This document shows, piece by piece, positions 1-9,554 of a stretch of 64,000 nucleotides of DNA. Numbering within the stretch: the first letter of the stretch is position 1; each line of letters starts with the position of its first letter. The translations under genes and the position numbers were made by a program. The stretch spans positions 1,612,001 through 1,676,000 of the forward strand of contig NC_050719.1 in NCBI RefSeq assembly GCF_013402915.1, read 5' to 3'. Under the pieces are notes generated by a model. The model ran no database searches. It was not told where the DNA came from and saw only the letters and a list, made by a program, of their open reading frames with translations. This stretch comes from Zygotorulaspora mrakii (taxonomy: Eukaryota > Ascomycota > Saccharomycetes > Saccharomycetales > Saccharomycetaceae).

Positions 1-1003
1 GGGGAATGCGTCTTGGTGCTTGTAGCGGTACGCCGAGAAGGTAGGGTCGTTTGGGGTGTTTGAGGTGTGCCTCGTGCAAAAGCTCGGCGGCTACGCGTCT
101 GGCCGCAAAATCGTGAAGTGGCCGAATAGCCGCACAATCGTGGTGGTGGTTGCTGTTCACCGAGCTGTGTCGAGCAGAAGTGGTACCTCTTGATTCTCAG
201 CTCTGGAGTCCAAGACCAGTTGCTAATGTCACAAAATGTGGTGATTGACGTCTTTAGAAGGTTTCTTCTTCGATTTCACGCAAGGCGCGGCAGTCCGGCA
301 CGCAAAAAACCGGAACAATTGAAGCTTTTAAACAGTGACGTTAATACGTACCTGCAGTTTGGAAAGTGCACAAGCTTGCCCGGCAATTAGAGTCTAACTA
401 CTATTTGTAGCAAATGTATTAGTATAGGAAATATTACTAAATAGAATAACGGTGTCAAAGATGAAGATTCACTTTTATTAAATAATGCAAGGTGCAGGCA
501 CTCAAAGTTGTGCCGGTGTTGCCATCTTGAAAATTGCAGATCGGAGCTGTTTTGGCCGATTTGAAGAGCTAGCATACGTAGAAGCGAACGATCGCAAACT
601 CGCCGCTCTCTCCAGGTGCTTACGACGGAAAACGAGTTGGAATTATATCGTTTAGACAGTTCAGGATAATTTGCATGTTTACGTCTCTTTAGAACCTCTT
701 CGCTTTCAAGATCGAGCTGAGCAAAGTGGTGCTCCACGTTCTAGTACACATGGCGCACGAGACACTAAAAAGCATTCACTAGGGCTCACAGGTCAAGTAG
801 CAGTGCCTGAAGAACCATTGCTCGTAAATGTGCGAAAGACAGGCCGCAAAATTACAGTTCACTGCTTGTGTTTTTGCTTCTCTTATATTTGGTAGCGCCA
901 GGCGAAATGAAAATTTCAATTTGATTGCATGTGGAAACATGGCATATGAAGAGATTGAAATGTGGTAGCGGTAGAAAGAACAAAAACATCATCGCAGAGC
1001 AAG
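1..1003. other. Left-edge region, no supported gene
   Basis: I see no supportable gene here. The first 320 bases are fairly GC-rich, the rest more AT-rich. Open frames exist on both strands, but the longest on the minus strand (387-737) opens with GTG rather than ATG and resembles nothing I know. No ATG-initiated minus-strand frame runs off the left edge, and the plus strand has an early stop in all three frames. The part next to 1003 should hold the OTU2 promoter. A decayed gene in 1-320 cannot be excluded. Confidence 0.5.
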
Positions 1004-1867
1004 ATGGAGGAAGTACAGGCAAGACATCGCAAGGAGAATAAGGACCTCCAAAATAAAATCACTGGCATGAAGAAACAGGCCACAAAATCCACAAGAAAAG
1101 AGATCAATTCAAGGTGCAACAGTCTACAGGAATCTCTTACGGAAAAGCACGTACAGGAGATACAAGAACTAGAAAAAGACAAGGAGGATTCTTCTACGGG
1201 AGCTCTCAATGAAGTGACTCCCGAAGAGCTCTTGCTGGAGCTAGAAATTGCGGATGAGAAAGATTCGGTGAGTGCTGTGGAAGCTATAAATGCTCCGGTG
1301 AAGAAGCGCCGAAACAGACAAAAGGAAAAATTGGCCAAGAGGGATGCCGAGGTTCAAAGAATTAAAGAGGAGGCAGGTAGGGAGGCTGCCCAGCAACCCG
1401 ACCTTAAAAAAATGGAGCAAGAAGCGATCGATCAGTTGTGTGATTTTAAAAAACTAAAACCGTTCGATATACAACCCGATGGTCACTGCCTGTTTGCTTC
1501 TGTATTAGATCAATTGACTATGCGTCACAATCGAAGTGATCTCGATATCCATCAGTTGCGATCTCTGGCCTGCCAATACATGCGAGAAAATAAAGAAGAT
1601 TTTATCCCGTATCTATTCAATGAAGAAACTATGGAATTGCAGGGCATTGATGAGTATACAAAAGAGATGGAAACCACGGCAAAATGGGGTGGAGAACTAG
1701 AGATTTTGGCCCTCGCCAAGTCATTCAATTGTCCGATTAGTGTACTTATGTCGGGCAGACCTCTGCATGTAGTTAACGAAGGTAGCGAAAAGCCTGAATT
1801 GAAATTGGTGTACTACAAACATAGTTATGCTTTGGGTGAACATTACAACTCTTTGCGCGATGTTTAG
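1004..1867 (+). CDS. OTU2: OTU-domain deubiquitinase Otu2
   Basis: This is an ovarian-tumour (OTU) family cysteine protease that removes ubiquitin; the yeast protein is linked to ribosome and translation control. The frame starts with ATG at 1004 (287 aa); an in-frame stop lies just upstream and only non-ATG codons lie between. The N-terminal half is charged and probably coiled coil (ARHRKENKDLQNKITGMKKQATK, conserved with S. cerevisiae Otu2), followed by a basic KKRRNRQKEKLAKRD stretch. The OTU core begins near residue 150 with FDIQPDGHCLF: Asp159 and Cys162 are the expected catalytic residues, and His280 in GEHYNS near the C-terminus completes the triad. The next gene, YLF2, is the same neighbour as in S. 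cerevisiae (YHL013C-YHL014C). Confidence 0.95.
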   Translation: MEEVQARHRKENKDLQNKITGMKKQATKSTRKEINSRCNSLQESLTEKHVQEIQELEKDKEDSSTGALNEVTPEELLLELEIADEKDSVSAVEAINAPVKKRRNRQKEKLAKRDAEVQRIKEEAGREAAQQPDLKKMEQEAIDQLCDFKKLKPFDIQPDGHCLFASVLDQLTMRHNRSDLDIHQLRSLACQYMRENKEDFIPYLFNEETMELQGIDEYTKEMETTAKWGGELEILALAKSFNCPISVLMSGRPLHVVNEGSEKPELKLVYYKHSYALGEHYNSLRDV

Positions 1868-2095
1868 AGGGGACTTTAAGCTTCTGTAAAAGTTCATAAT
1901 CCCCATATCCTTGCAAATCTATAGATTTACTTAATTTACGTGAAATTACTTTGCATCATAACTAGTATACCAGCTATAGAGAATATCTAAAGTGGCTTCA
2001 ATTTAGCTCGGCCTACTTGCAAAACTACGAAAAATAGAAATGAACTTCAAGGATCAAAACAAAAAATCACTTCATTTCACATTCCAAAAGGTTTA

Positions 2096-3319
2096 ATGTC
2101 AGCCCTTCACAAATTTCTATTGGGAAGGTCCACAAATAATCTTTCAAGTGGGATTGTCGGATTAGCAAATGTGGGTAAATCAACCTTTTTCCAAGCCATA
2201 ACTAATTCGAAATTAGGTAATCCTGCAAATTATCCGTTTGCAACAATTGAACCTGAAGAGGCCAAAGTACAGATTCCATCAGAGAGGTTGAATCATTTGT
2301 TTAAATTATATCAGAGCGAAAAGAAAATACCTGCCACTATAACCGTTTATGATATTGCTGGACTTGTACGTGGTGCATCGAGCGGCGAAGGCATGGGATC
2401 AGCTTTCTTAAATGATATTAGGCACGTCGATGGAATTTATCAGATTGTTAGAGGGTTTGAAAATACTGACATAACTCATATTGAAGGCACAGTCAATCCT
2501 GTAAGAGATCTCTCCATTGTGCAGGACGAGTTAGTACTGAAAGACTTGGAGTTTCTAGAAAACATCAAGGAGAGGTTGGGCAAGAAAATGAACAGATTAC
2601 CAAAGAATTCAAATGATTTCTCTAAGATGCAAGTAGAAGTGAATTTACTAAACAAATTAGAAGAGTTCCTTTACGAGGGAAGAAAAATAATACATTTCAA
2701 GCAGGAGTGGACTCAAGAGGAAGTTTGTATTTTGAATAGGCATAATTTTTTAACAGCAAAGCCGTCCCTCATTTTACTGAACGTTACACCAAAAGATTAT
2801 CTATTGCAGAGAAATCAATTTATTGATGATGTCAAGAAATGGCTGAAGGAGTATTCACCGGATGACGACGTTCTGCTTTTTAGCGCTGAATTCGAAACAA
2901 TGTACAACAAGTTCAAAGAAAATGATGACGTCAAGGGATTGAGTGATTACTGTAAAAACATTGTGGGGGATGATGAATCCCCCAAGGTTGAAAGTTCTGC
3001 ACTACCTGATATTATCGTCAGAATGCGCGAAGCTTTGGGATTAGTCTCATTTTTTACTTGTGGGCCTCAAGAGACAAGACAATGGACCATACGACAAGGT
3101 ACCACTGCCCCGGAAGCTGCTGGTGTGATTCACACAGACATAAAGGAGACTTTCATAAGTGCTAATATCATTCATTTCGACGATATAGCTTCCGTCGAAC
3201 CCCCATTACAGGAGTCCAACCTAAAAGCCCAGGGTAAAATCAAGCGTGCTGGCAAACAATACATCATGAATGATGGCGACATTGCAGTCTTCAAAGCTGC
3301 TGGTGCTAAAACAAGATGA
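2096..3319 (+). CDS. YLF2: Obg-family GTPase Ylf2 (Ola1-like)
   Basis: A 407-aa P-loop GTPase of the OBG/YchF branch, similar to Ola1, of unknown physiological role in yeast. The G1 loop GLANVGKST is at residues 22-30. The switch region PFATIEPEEAKV and the G3 motif DIAGLVRGASSGEGMG follow. The usual NKxD is replaced by NVTPKD, as expected in a family with unusual nucleotide specificity. A C-terminal TGS-like domain covers about residues 305-407 (FFTCGPQETRQWTIRQG...DGDIAVFKAAG). Ylf2 rather than Ola1 is chosen because the N-terminus matches the divergent Ylf2 form and because it sits between OTU2 and RPS20, as YHL014C does. It ends 680 bp from convergent RPS20. Confidence 0.9.
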   Translation: MSALHKFLLGRSTNNLSSGIVGLANVGKSTFFQAITNSKLGNPANYPFATIEPEEAKVQIPSERLNHLFKLYQSEKKIPATITVYDIAGLVRGASSGEGMGSAFLNDIRHVDGIYQIVRGFENTDITHIEGTVNPVRDLSIVQDELVLKDLEFLENIKERLGKKMNRLPKNSNDFSKMQVEVNLLNKLEEFLYEGRKIIHFKQEWTQEEVCILNRHNFLTAKPSLILLNVTPKDYLLQRNQFIDDVKKWLKEYSPDDDVLLFSAEFETMYNKFKENDDVKGLSDYCKNIVGDDESPKVESSALPDIIVRMREALGLVSFFTCGPQETRQWTIRQGTTAPEAAGVIHTDIKETFISANIIHFDDIASVEPPLQESNLKAQGKIKRAGKQYIMNDGDIAVFKAAGAKTR

Positions 3320-3999
3320 ACATAAATAGATCATGTATATACTTTAGAAATTTTGATTAATGATATCAGAGCGTTTGACAAGTTTTCTTCTCATATATTT
3401 AAATCGAAGAGCTGGGTTTATAGCATTTGTCACAAAGGACTTGTTCTCATCATAAACATTAGATCAACTCAAAGAAGAATCTAGATATCAGTGATGTTTC
3501 AACTGAACATATCATCAGCAGATTCTTGACCTTCTTGGCTTACTGTAGTAGCGTTCCCAAATGCAGATCGATTTAGATTATTTTCAAATTTTCAAGAAAC
3601 GCTTCAATTTATACTCGAGTCGGAAAAAAAAGCATTTACAATGAAGCTAAAATGCCACTCTGCCGTTAGGGCTCAAATGCAAATAGGAAACACACACAGA
3701 AAGTAAAGAGACTAATCAGAACATTTGTAAAAGATCGCATATAAATATATATACCAATGGAGAACTACATGAAATCAGCGTGCTGCTGCTGTACAGTTGA
3801 TATAAAATCGTTCGTTGTTCCTAAGTTTAACCACTGATAGTAAGACAGAAGGTATAAAACTGTCAATACCTAGAGTGGGCTAAAATCATCAGCTTCCACT
3901 AGAGTTTAACGAATTTTCCACAAGAATTGAGAAAAGACCTTTAATGAAGAAAAATGTGACAAAAATTGCTACCTCCAAGGCGACTAGCTAGCGAACTGC
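3320..3999. other. Long convergent intergenic region
   Basis: This is 680 bp between the 3' ends of YLF2 (+) and RPS20 (-), long for convergent yeast genes. It is AT-rich with several short homopolymer runs. I looked for C/D or H/ACA snoRNA boxes and tRNA-like folds and found no convincing set. The right part holds the RPS20 3'UTR. Confidence 0.4.
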
Positions 4000-4359
4000 T
4001 TAGTTCTTGGCGACAACAACTTCGACATCCACACCTGGTTCAATAGTAATTTGGGTGATTCTCTTGACAATTGAGACTGGAGCTTCCAAATCGATGTATC
4101 TCTTGTGGATTCTCATCTCGTAGGTGTCCCAGGTCTTGGAACCTTCACCATTTGGGGTCTTTCTGGTAGAGATCTTCAAAACCTTGGTTGGTAATCTAAC
4201 TGGACCCTTCTTGACCAACTTGTGTTGTTCAGCATTTCTAACAATGTTGTTAGAGACGTTTTCCAATTGCTTAACCTTGGTAGAGGTCAAAGTAATTCTG
4301 ATTTTGATGATTTGAGGTTGTTCTTGTTCCTCACCCTTTTCCTTTTGAAAGTCAGACAT
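4000..4359 (-). CDS. RPS20: 40S ribosomal protein S20 (uS10)
   Basis: The 119-aa small-subunit protein uS10 sits in the head of the 40S subunit. The sequence is nearly identical to S. cerevisiae Rps20: an N-terminal charged extension ([13 protein letters not shown]), then [45 protein letters not shown] and the conserved [29 protein letters not shown]. There is no intron. Codon usage is strongly biased towards preferred yeast codons, as expected for a ribosomal protein. Two Rap1-like sites lie 300-340 bp upstream, in the region shared with the divergent gene URC4. Confidence 0.98.
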   Translation of the reverse strand: MSDFQKEKGEEQEQPQIIKIRITLTSTKVKQLENVSNNIVRNAEQHKLVKKGPVRLPTKVLKISTRKTPNGEGSKTWDTYEMRIHKRYIDLEAPVSIVKRITQITIEPGVDVEVVVAKN

Positions 4360-4593
4360 CGTTATATTATACCTTTTGATTGTTCTTTCTTACTCTCCTC
4401 CGTAGTGGAAGGCAGATGTTAACCGTAGGCCGCAGATGACATTGTTATGTACTATCGTTGAAAAACTGGTTCCACTAGCCTGCAAAGTCACCATGCCGAG
4501 GGCTGTCAACGGTTCATGAGCCAAGTTTGGCAAATTTGCAGGACCGTCCGGCGTCATGCCCATCGCTGTTTGTCGCGATCACATTGCGGGTGC

Positions 4594-4620
4594 TTCAGTT
4601 CCGGACAGTTCGGAACTGAA
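4594..4620. promoter_or_regulatory. CCG-N7-CGG palindrome, candidate zinc-cluster site
   Basis: A perfect 10-bp inverted repeat, TTCAGTTCCG at 4594-4603 and CGGAACTGAA at 4611-4620, is separated by 7 bp. The inner triplets form CCG-N7-CGG, the layout bound by dimeric Zn(II)2Cys6 factors. It lies 235 bp upstream of the RPS20 start and 446 bp upstream of URC4. In Lachancea kluyveri the uracil-catabolism genes depend on a zinc-cluster activator (Urc2), so this may be the URC4 control site; that assignment is inference. Confidence 0.5.
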
Positions 4621-4656
4621 AAAATATCACGTTAGAAATGAAAAAATCCATGAAAA

Positions 4657-4699
4657 GTTATCTGGGTGTCCGGGCTAACCCATCTTGGTGTACGGATGT
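4657..4699 (-). promoter_or_regulatory. Paired Rap1-like sites of RPS20
   Basis: Read on the minus strand, ACATCCGTACACC (4699-4687) fits the Rap1 consensus at about 12 of 13 positions, and ACACCCAGATAAC (4669-4657) at about 10. Two Rap1 sites in the same orientation, roughly 300 bp upstream of the start codon, are typical of yeast ribosomal-protein genes. Confidence 0.55.
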
Positions 4700-5065
4700 G
4701 AAAGTCAAAACAGTCACCTCTAGTACAGTATGGTAAGGGCGGGTAACTTTCATTTGGCAGCGATTTTTCCCACAAAATGCGCATTTCCTGGATTAAAACT
4801 ATCTCCAGCGGAGTTCGGCGGATGTAAATCTGTTTCCAGATTATCTCCGTAAAGGGTGAATTTGGTGTCAAGGCTTTATCATATCAATAATGAAATGTGC
4901 TGAACATGAAAATATGTATTAGTAGTTGCATCGGCCAGTCACGCTAGAGATAGTATTTAATGGGATTGGTTTTCCCTGTATCGAGTGCAACTCCAGTTCT
5001 TGATCAGCTACTTTACAGTAATATAGCCATCAAGGTAGGAAAGACGGGGATTAGTAGATTAAACA

Positions 5066-6397
5066 ATGACAGTATCTGGAGATAATGCACTTGCATATTT
5101 CAAGACCATATCGTCGGTTCGCGAGACCACTGGGGCAGTTTATGATCTCGTGAAGAAGAATAGTGGGGGCAACTACTTCAGCATGAACTTGTCGAAAATG
5201 GATGGTGTTGTTGATTATCTGTGCAAGATTATTGCTCGCGATTACCAGACAGATTACGGGTCTATACCGCCACATGGGCGCTGGCAGCATCTAAACGCAG
5301 GTGGACAGCTCAGAGTCGAGGCCCTGATTGATCAGTGGCGCGCAGATAACGTCGATGAGTTGGAGATCTCCAGAAAGTTGATCGATTTGATCGTCATCAC
5401 CGTTTTGGTCGATGCCGGTGCAGGTAATGTCTGGAAGTATACGGTTGAAGGTGATAAAAGCTATAATAGATCAGAGGGGTTGGCCGTTGCCTCCTATCAC
5501 ATGTTCGTGGACGGCCAGCTATCAAATGAAGGAGCCGAGAATCCTTACAAAGTGCATGGTCAAAGATTGAGCAATATGACAATGGGGGAATTTGTGCAGG
5601 GATTTCAGATTAGCGAGACAAGCAATCCATTAAGCGGTATGGAGGGTAGATTGGCGCTTATTCAAAGGCTCGGCGAGGCTTTAGTGAGTCGTCCTGATAT
5701 TTTTGGCCCAGAGGCAAGACCGGGCGGCATGGTGGATTACCTGTACGCGCACTGTGACAAGAACAAGAGCAACACTATAGACCTAAACCTCATTTGGAAT
5801 ACATTGATGGATGGTTACGTCACCATCTGGCCAAAGGGTAGAACCACCATAGACGACATGCCAATTGGTGACGTCTGGCCGCTCGATACGAAATTGAGTT
5901 CACAGCACTCCACTAAATGGGGAGAGGATCAATATCTCAACAGTCTTGTTAGTTTCCATAAACTAACACAATGGCTATGTTATTCGTTGTTAGTTCCTTT
6001 CGAAAACTTTGGGCATAAATTTACCATTACAAATAAGAATTTACAAACTGGTTTGCCTGAATATAGAAACGGTGGTCTCTTTTATGACTTTGGAGTCTTG
6101 GAATTGAAACCCGAACATTTAAAAAGGGGGAAAGCCCTTTCGCTAAAATTGAATGCTGATGAAAACATTCCAACGTTTACGGCCGAAGATGGTGTTATCG
6201 TAGAGTGGCGATGCTTGACGATCGGTCTATTGGATGAGCTACTTGTTTTAGTCAACAAAAAACTGAGTGCTAATTTAAGTTTACCTCAGGTCATTGAAGC
6301 TGGCTCTTGGAAAGCCGGTAGAGAAATAGCAGCGGAGTTGAGGCCTTCTACTAAAGGACCTCCAATTGATTTATATAGTGATGGTACTGTTTTTTAA
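5066..6397 (+). CDS. URC4: Uracil catabolism protein Urc4 (DUF1688)
   Basis: A 443-aa member of the DUF1688/URC4 family, needed for the URC pathway in which uracil is broken down by way of urea. Its biochemical step is not established. The sequence carries the family hallmarks: HGRWQHLNAGGQ near residue 73, LVDAGAGNVWKY near 115, RSEGLAVASYHMF, ARPGGMVDYL, FHKLTQWLCYSLLVPFE and TGLPEYRNGGLFYDFGVL. No frameshift or missing block is visible. S. cerevisiae lacks this gene; Lachancea kluyveri and many filamentous fungi and bacteria have it. In S. cerevisiae the equivalent side of RPS20 is occupied by the urea transporter gene DUR3, so the neighbourhood may have a nitrogen-use history. No other URC gene lies in this window. 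It is divergent from RPS20 across 706 bp. Confidence 0.92.
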   Translation: MTVSGDNALAYFKTISSVRETTGAVYDLVKKNSGGNYFSMNLSKMDGVVDYLCKIIARDYQTDYGSIPPHGRWQHLNAGGQLRVEALIDQWRADNVDELEISRKLIDLIVITVLVDAGAGNVWKYTVEGDKSYNRSEGLAVASYHMFVDGQLSNEGAENPYKVHGQRLSNMTMGEFVQGFQISETSNPLSGMEGRLALIQRLGEALVSRPDIFGPEARPGGMVDYLYAHCDKNKSNTIDLNLIWNTLMDGYVTIWPKGRTTIDDMPIGDVWPLDTKLSSQHSTKWGEDQYLNSLVSFHKLTQWLCYSLLVPFENFGHKFTITNKNLQTGLPEYRNGGLFYDFGVLELKPEHLKRGKALSLKLNADENIPTFTAEDGVIVEWRCLTIGLLDELLVLVNKKLSANLSLPQVIEAGSWKAGREIAAELRPSTKGPPIDLYSDGTVF

Positions 6398-6787
6398 ACG
6401 GCGCACGGCAACCTTGTATTCTATATATTGTTTCTCGTTATAATAGGAACTTGATTTTCATCTTAGATTGTGAACATGAAGCTGTTTTCGAGGTTCTCAT
6501 TCCACACTAATAGGCGTCTATTCTTGATCCTAAGGTTCATTTGTGACGTTAGAGCTTTCTTTAGCTCTTTAGCCACGATTACGGTGAACTGGCACAACTT
6601 AAGATGTCGGTATTACTTGAAAATCTACTTTCCCCGGTCCTAACTTACCTGTGTAATGCGCGAAAAAAGAGCAGACACTATTACTGGCAACTGCCATTCT
6701 TGAGTTTGAAAACAAAACTATAGACAAACTGTGCATTTAACAACTATTTGCTAAGACGCTTAATATTGTGTCTTTTGCACGTCATCC
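6398..6787. other. URC4-SSY1 intergenic region
   Basis: This 390-bp spacer between the URC4 stop and the SSY1 start holds the URC4 3'UTR and the SSY1 promoter. I see no RNA gene or mobile element. It is also a synteny junction: a YHL-type block ends on its left and a YDR160-type block starts on its right. Confidence 0.4.
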
Positions 6788-9325
6788 ATGGGACCCTTGA
6801 GTCCACTGCAAGAGTTATTCCCTGAGTCCAACAACATAGAGATATCCGGCTTCCAAAATGAAAGTGAGCACGACAGTGATGATACCAGAGGTCACCAAGA
6901 TGATGCTGAGTCCAGCGCAGATAGTGTTCTTACTGGAATACTGAAAGCCATAATGGAGGAGCAACAATGGCATGATGTGAAAGATTATCAAGTGGCTAGT
7001 CTATCGGACCGCTTTTACATAAGCGATTTATACGCTAGGCGGAAAGAATGTATCATGGATAAGATGACAAAAGATCTATCAAAACAAAAAACCTATACAA
7101 ATGATAGCAATGAATTCAAGAAATATAACGAAAGGGTACGAAAAGAGTATGAATTACGAGAAAAAATAGAGTATCTACTCCGGCAACAGCAACATGGAGA
7201 CGTGAAGGTATTAAGCGAGTCATCTATTTATGAGCAGTATTTTGCTGGAAGAGATTTAAAAACCTTGAAGGGAGCAAGTTGTCATGGCCCTAAAACAAGA
7301 ATTACCTCAGTTTTAAAGCACCTCCATTTACGAAAGGATGCTGGTACGGAGCAACGATTAATCTCCGATGAAACATCGTCAAAAGCTTCAACACACACTT
7401 ACGTGATAGATAATGCAAGCTACGGTCAAATGGCTATAGATGAAGGTTCATTCCCAATTAATAAATTCGAGACAGAGTTGTTATCTGCTTTGGAAGAGAA
7501 AACAGATTCTTATAGTAATGAAGAAGAAGAAAAGCCTTCCTTCATAGCTAAATTGTGGAAGATAGTGAAGGACCCCCATAATGATGAGTATCATGTGCAA
7601 AGGAAGCTACGCGTAAGGCATATGCAGATGATAGGTGTCGGCGCATGCCTCAGTGTTGGGATTTTTTTAACTTCTGGAAAGGCATTTTCATCTGCTGGCC
7701 CTTTCGGAACGTTACTGGGATTTGCATTGACAGGTAGTGTAGTGCTTGCGACTTTACTCTCTTTCACAGAGCTTTCCACACTGATTCCCGTGTCTTCTGG
7801 ATTTAGCGGGTTAGCATCCAGGTTTGTGGAAGATGCCTTTGGGTTCGCATTAGGCTGGACATACTGGTTTTCATGCATGATTGCCCTGCCCGCCCAGGTT
7901 CTCTCAAGCACCTTTTATCTCAGTTATTATCCGAATTTAAATATGTCAAAGGGACGTACCGCTGGCTTTGTGATATTATTCCTGATGTTTGATATTCTTG
8001 TAAATCTAGTTGATGTTAGAGTCCTCGGTGAAGTTGTTTATGTTGTTGGAATACTTAAAATATTTATAACACTTGGAATAATCATAGCAATGCTGATCCT
8101 TAATGCAGGACATGGAGGTTCTTCGCATGATCAAGTAGGGTTTAGGTATTGGGACTCATCAAAGACAAGCGGAAATTTAACGTACGGCATGTTCCGCCCC
8201 ACATTTGACTTATCGGATACTGGTAATGGTAGCACGCACGGAATCAGCGGTTCTGGTGGCCGCTTTTTGGCAGTTATGTCAGTGGTTCTGATCTCGACCT
8301 TTGCTTACAGTGGAGCTGAGATGCCTTTTCTCGCAAGTGGTGAAGCTATAAACCCAAGGAAGACTATTCCCTCGGCAATTAAAAGGACATTTTGCATTGT
8401 GCTGATATTGTACATTTTTGTACTACTGAGTGTTGGAATCAATTTTTACAGCGGAGACCCCCGGCTGCTAGCATACTATAGTGGGTCCACCAAGGAAAGG
8501 TCTCTTTCAGTGGCGAATGGCGTTGGCACGAATTGGCAAATGAATAATCATTGTCAAGCAGGGATGTACTCTAATCTCCAGAATAACAATTATAGTTATT
8601 CTAGTCCTTGGGTACTAGCGTTACAAAACTTTGGCCTCTGTACTTTCGCTTCATTCTTCAACGGAATATTAATATTTTTCACAACGGCTGCTGGAATATC
8701 TTCGCTATTTAGTAGCTCACGAACACTTTACTCTATGGCAGTCCAGAGGAAAGCGCCATCCATTTTTCAGAAATGCAGCAAGAATGGGATACCCTATGTC
8801 TCGGTTTTGTTCTCAGGATTATTTGGAGGCTTGGCATATTTAGCTGTTGATAAAACAGCCAGGGAGAATTTTGATGTTTTAAGTAATATATCCAGCGCTA
8901 GTACATCAATCATATGGATGGGCTTAAATCTCTCATTCTTGAGATTTTTCTATGCATTGAAGAAGAGAAAGGATATAATATCCAGGGATGACAAGTCATA
9001 CCCCTATAGATCACCCCTTCAACCTTACCTTGCTGTATATGGGCTTGTTGGGTGTTCTCTTTTCATCATTTTTATGGGATATACAAATTTCATTCATACC
9101 TATTGGAGCACAAAATCTTTTTTCTCTGCATACGGTGGCCTGATGCTCTTCACTATTTGCTATATAGGCTACAAGGTTTTTGGAACCTCCAAAATTCAAA
9201 GATTAGATCAGTTAAACATGGACAGCGGTAGAAGGGAAATGGATCGAATGTTTTGGAATGAGAGTCGGCAATATTCTGGTCCATACCGTGAACGGCTCAA
9301 GAAATTGGTCAATTGGCTCTATTAA
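6788..9325 (+). CDS. SSY1: Amino-acid sensor Ssy1 (permease-like)
   Basis: An 845-aa, permease-like plasma-membrane sensor, the receptor of the SPS (Ssy1-Ptr3-Ssy5) system that switches on amino-acid permease genes when external amino acids are present. Residues 1 to about 280 form the long hydrophilic cytosolic N-terminus typical of Ssy1 and absent from transporting permeases. About 12 membrane segments follow, beginning with MQMIGVGACLSVGIFLTSGKAFSSAGP. Large loops are seen, including about 8.4-8.6 kb (FYSGDPRLLAYYSGSTK...), also characteristic of Ssy1. Length is close to the 852 aa of S. cerevisiae. ACL4 follows, as in YDR160W-YDR161W. Confidence 0.93.
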   Translation: MGPLSPLQELFPESNNIEISGFQNESEHDSDDTRGHQDDAESSADSVLTGILKAIMEEQQWHDVKDYQVASLSDRFYISDLYARRKECIMDKMTKDLSKQKTYTNDSNEFKKYNERVRKEYELREKIEYLLRQQQHGDVKVLSESSIYEQYFAGRDLKTLKGASCHGPKTRITSVLKHLHLRKDAGTEQRLISDETSSKASTHTYVIDNASYGQMAIDEGSFPINKFETELLSALEEKTDSYSNEEEEKPSFIAKLWKIVKDPHNDEYHVQRKLRVRHMQMIGVGACLSVGIFLTSGKAFSSAGPFGTLLGFALTGSVVLATLLSFTELSTLIPVSSGFSGLASRFVEDAFGFALGWTYWFSCMIALPAQVLSSTFYLSYYPNLNMSKGRTAGFVILFLMFDILVNLVDVRVLGEVVYVVGILKIFITLGIIIAMLILNAGHGGSSHDQVGFRYWDSSKTSGNLTYGMFRPTFDLSDTGNGSTHGISGSGGRFLAVMSVVLISTFAYSGAEMPFLASGEAINPRKTIPSAIKRTFCIVLILYIFVLLSVGINFYSGDPRLLAYYSGSTKERSLSVANGVGTNWQMNNHCQAGMYSNLQNNNYSYSSPWVLALQNFGLCTFASFFNGILIFFTTAAGISSLFSSSRTLYSMAVQRKAPSIFQKCSKNGIPYVSVLFSGLFGGLAYLAVDKTARENFDVLSNISSASTSIIWMGLNLSFLRFFYALKKRKDIISRDDKSYPYRSPLQPYLAVYGLVGCSLFIIFMGYTNFIHTYWSTKSFFSAYGGLMLFTICYIGYKVFGTSKIQRLDQLNMDSGRREMDRMFWNESRQYSGPYRERLKKLVNWLY

Positions 9326-9554
9326 TATTATATAGTCGAAAGATGCTGTTGATGTTATAGCACCAATATGATATATACTACCATATACAACTGGTCCTCC
9401 TTTTGTGAGTTTTTCTTGTCATGCGTGTGCGATAAGTGAAAAATAAAAAAATTAGTCTAAAAACGAGATGAGATAGAGTGAATATGATTTCAATCGGTAT
9501 TCCTTTCAAGTACAAGGTGGCTCTATCGATTGATCTAACTTCACTTTTTCATAT

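Noticed and set aside
387..737. 116-codon minus-strand open frame
   Set aside because: It opens with GTG, has no ATG near its start, overlaps other frames and resembles no known protein.
3770..3895. C/D-box snoRNA on the minus strand
   Set aside because: A CTGATGA-like C box and a CTGA D box can be picked out, but the ends do not pair and no guide match was evident.
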